From: Chitinophaga hostae
Lineage (GTDB): Bacteria; Bacteroidota; Bacteroidia; Chitinophagales; Chitinophagaceae
Direction: 5' to 3'
Length of the DNA stretch: 64,000 bases
NCBI RefSeq assembly: GCF_018224885.1
Contig: NZ_JAGTXB010000004.1
Coordinates: forward strand, 248,001 to 312,000
The notes below the pieces were generated by a model, which saw only the letters and a list, made by a program, of their open reading frames with translations, did no database searches and was not told where the DNA came from. Numbering within the stretch: the first letter of the stretch is position 1; the number at the start of each line of letters is the position of its first letter. Positions 63,036 to 64,000 of the stretch are shown piece after piece. The translations under genes were made by a program, and so were the position numbers.

Positions 63036-63395
63036 ATCAGATAAAATTAACGTATTAAAATGTGTCTTCACAGAATATTTATGAGCCCGTTACAAATATC
63101 CGCAAATTGGTTTCATATTGTTATTTATAATTCCTTTTTAACGTAAAATTCCCTCTTCAATTTTACTTCATTCTGGTAATTTGAAATATTTTGAAAGATA
63201 TTTCTTTGATCGTAAATATATAATTTATTGATTAATAATAATTTTAAAAATTATTTTTCTTTCTTTTCCGCTCATCCATCAATTTCTCTTCTTTTTCATT
63301 TTATTTTATATTTTGGTTTCGAATTGTTTCTTTTTGTTTTCAAAGTGACCATACGGAAAATAAATGAAATAAATTATAAGATATTAAGTAATAAA
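63036..63395. other. Divergent regulatory region, deoR-type / glpD
   Basis: About 360 bases, strongly AT-rich (runs of T and A around 63120-63310). It should carry promoters for both genes and operators for the DeoR protein. No exact TAnnTTTG site was found, and no repeat clear enough to name an operator. Confidence 0.4.
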
Positions 63396-64000
63396 ATGAA
63401 AAGAACTGAATCGGTTAAACAGCTAAAAGCAACCGGGGATCAGCCATGGGACCTGATCATAATAGGAGGGGGCGCCACAGGCCTTGGTATTGCTATGGAT
63501 GCAGCCACCAGGAACTACAAAACGCTGTTGCTGGAACAGGCGGATTTTGCCAAAGGCACCTCCAGCCGGAGCACAAAACTGGTACATGGCGGCGTAAGAT
63601 ACCTGGCCCAGGGAGATGTAGCCCTGGTACGGGAAGCCCTATACGAAAGAGGTTTATTACTGAACAATGCGCCGCACCTGGCACACAATCAGCAGTTTAT
63701 TATACCGCATTACAGCTGGTGGCAAGGCCCCTTTTATACGATCGGTCTTAAAGTATATGATCTCCTGTCGGGGAAATTGAGCCTGGGCCGCTCCCGCCAC
63801 ATCAGCAGCAGCGAAGTGATCAACCGGCTTCCTACCATCCGCAAAGAAGGGTTAAAAGGAGGAATCGTATATCATGATGGTCAGTTCGATGACGCCAGGC
63901 TTGCGGTAGATATTGCCCGGACGGCCGATGAAAACGGCGCCGTACTGCTGAACTATTTTAAAGTGAATGGTTTGCTGAAATCAACGGCAGGTAAGGTAAA
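63396..64000 (+). CDS. glpD: Glycerol-3-phosphate dehydrogenase, FAD-dependent (C-terminus cut by window edge)
   Basis: About 201 residues seen from ATG at 63396; the frame stays open at the right edge. The FAD site WDLIIIGGGATGLGIAMDAA (18-37), LLLEQADFAKGTSSRSTKLV and HGGVRYLAQGDVALVREAL are diagnostic for GlpD/GlpA. The enzyme oxidises glycerol 3-phosphate to dihydroxyacetone phosphate at the inner membrane and passes electrons to quinone. Divergent from the DeoR-type regulator. Confidence 0.95.
   Translation, partial: MKRTESVKQLKATGDQPWDLIIIGGGATGLGIAMDAATRNYKTLLLEQADFAKGTSSRSTKLVHGGVRYLAQGDVALVREALYERGLLLNNAPHLAHNQQFIIPHYSWWQGPFYTIGLKVYDLLSGKLSLGRSRHISSSEVINRLPTIRKEGLKGGIVYHDGQFDDARLAVDIARTADENGAVLLNYFKVNGLLKSTAGKV

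Noticed and set aside
63120..63310. Replication-origin-like AT-rich stretch
   Set aside because: No DnaA-box cluster or dnaA/gidA-type neighbours; a divergent promoter region explains it.

Overview
The window reads as the chromosome of a member of the Bacteroidota, most likely a Chitinophaga-like soil glycan degrader (phylum firmly, genus by inference). The evidence is four SusC/SusD pairs, three ECF sigma/FecR switches whose FecR proteins carry the C-terminal FecR domain of this phylum, a hybrid two-component regulator, a type IX secretion sorting domain, and promoter-like sites of the TTTG/TAnnTTTG type. No phage, insertion sequence or CRISPR array was seen.

Layout. 1-6163 (minus strand): ECF sigma, FecR, SusC and a SusD cut by the window edge. 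6246-12784: an AraC regulator divergent from a PNGase F-like lipoprotein, then a GH29 alpha-fucosidase, a DHFR-like reductase and a sugar permease, which together suggest use of fucosylated N-glycans. 12785-17850: a decayed gene, tRNA-Asp with promoter and terminator, a lipoprotein/TPR-like gene pair whose second member is frameshifted in an A7 run, and a rhomboid protease. 18003-26401: ECF sigma, FecR, STN-bearing SusC, SusD and a TlpA-type thioredoxin lipid-side protein, closed by a 228-bp near-perfect palindrome. 26631-34756: housekeeping and unknown genes (KTSC protein, AlkA-type glycosylase, MacB/FtsX-type permease, S24/S26-like mini-protein, a duplicated 2-TM membrane protein, a lipoprotein, a crystallin-like small protein).

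34775-46469 is a complete fructan utilisation locus: a hybrid two-component sensor with a periplasmic sugar-binding domain, a sugar/H+ symporter, a fructokinase, SusC, SusD and a GH32 fructanase. Polymer is bound and cut at the surface or in the periplasm, fructose is sensed in the periplasm, imported and phosphorylated. 46677-48919 is a tight four-gene operon (DoxX-like, DUF2071, membrane-anchored methyltransferase-like, 4-TM protein) of unknown job. 49036-61657 is a third sigma/FecR/SusC/SusD locus with a DUF4874/DUF4832 protein, a multidomain GH16 enzyme with a type IX sorting tail and a CxxCH/FG-GAP lipoprotein, suggesting a beta-glucan-type substrate. The window ends with a DeoR regulator divergent from glpD (cut by the edge).

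The most unusual items are the 228-bp palindrome that starts on one stop codon and ends next to the opposing one, hairpins lying between fecR and susC in all three sigma/FecR loci, the A7 frameshift in a large secreted protein, and a sigma/FecR-linked SusC that lacks the STN signalling domain.
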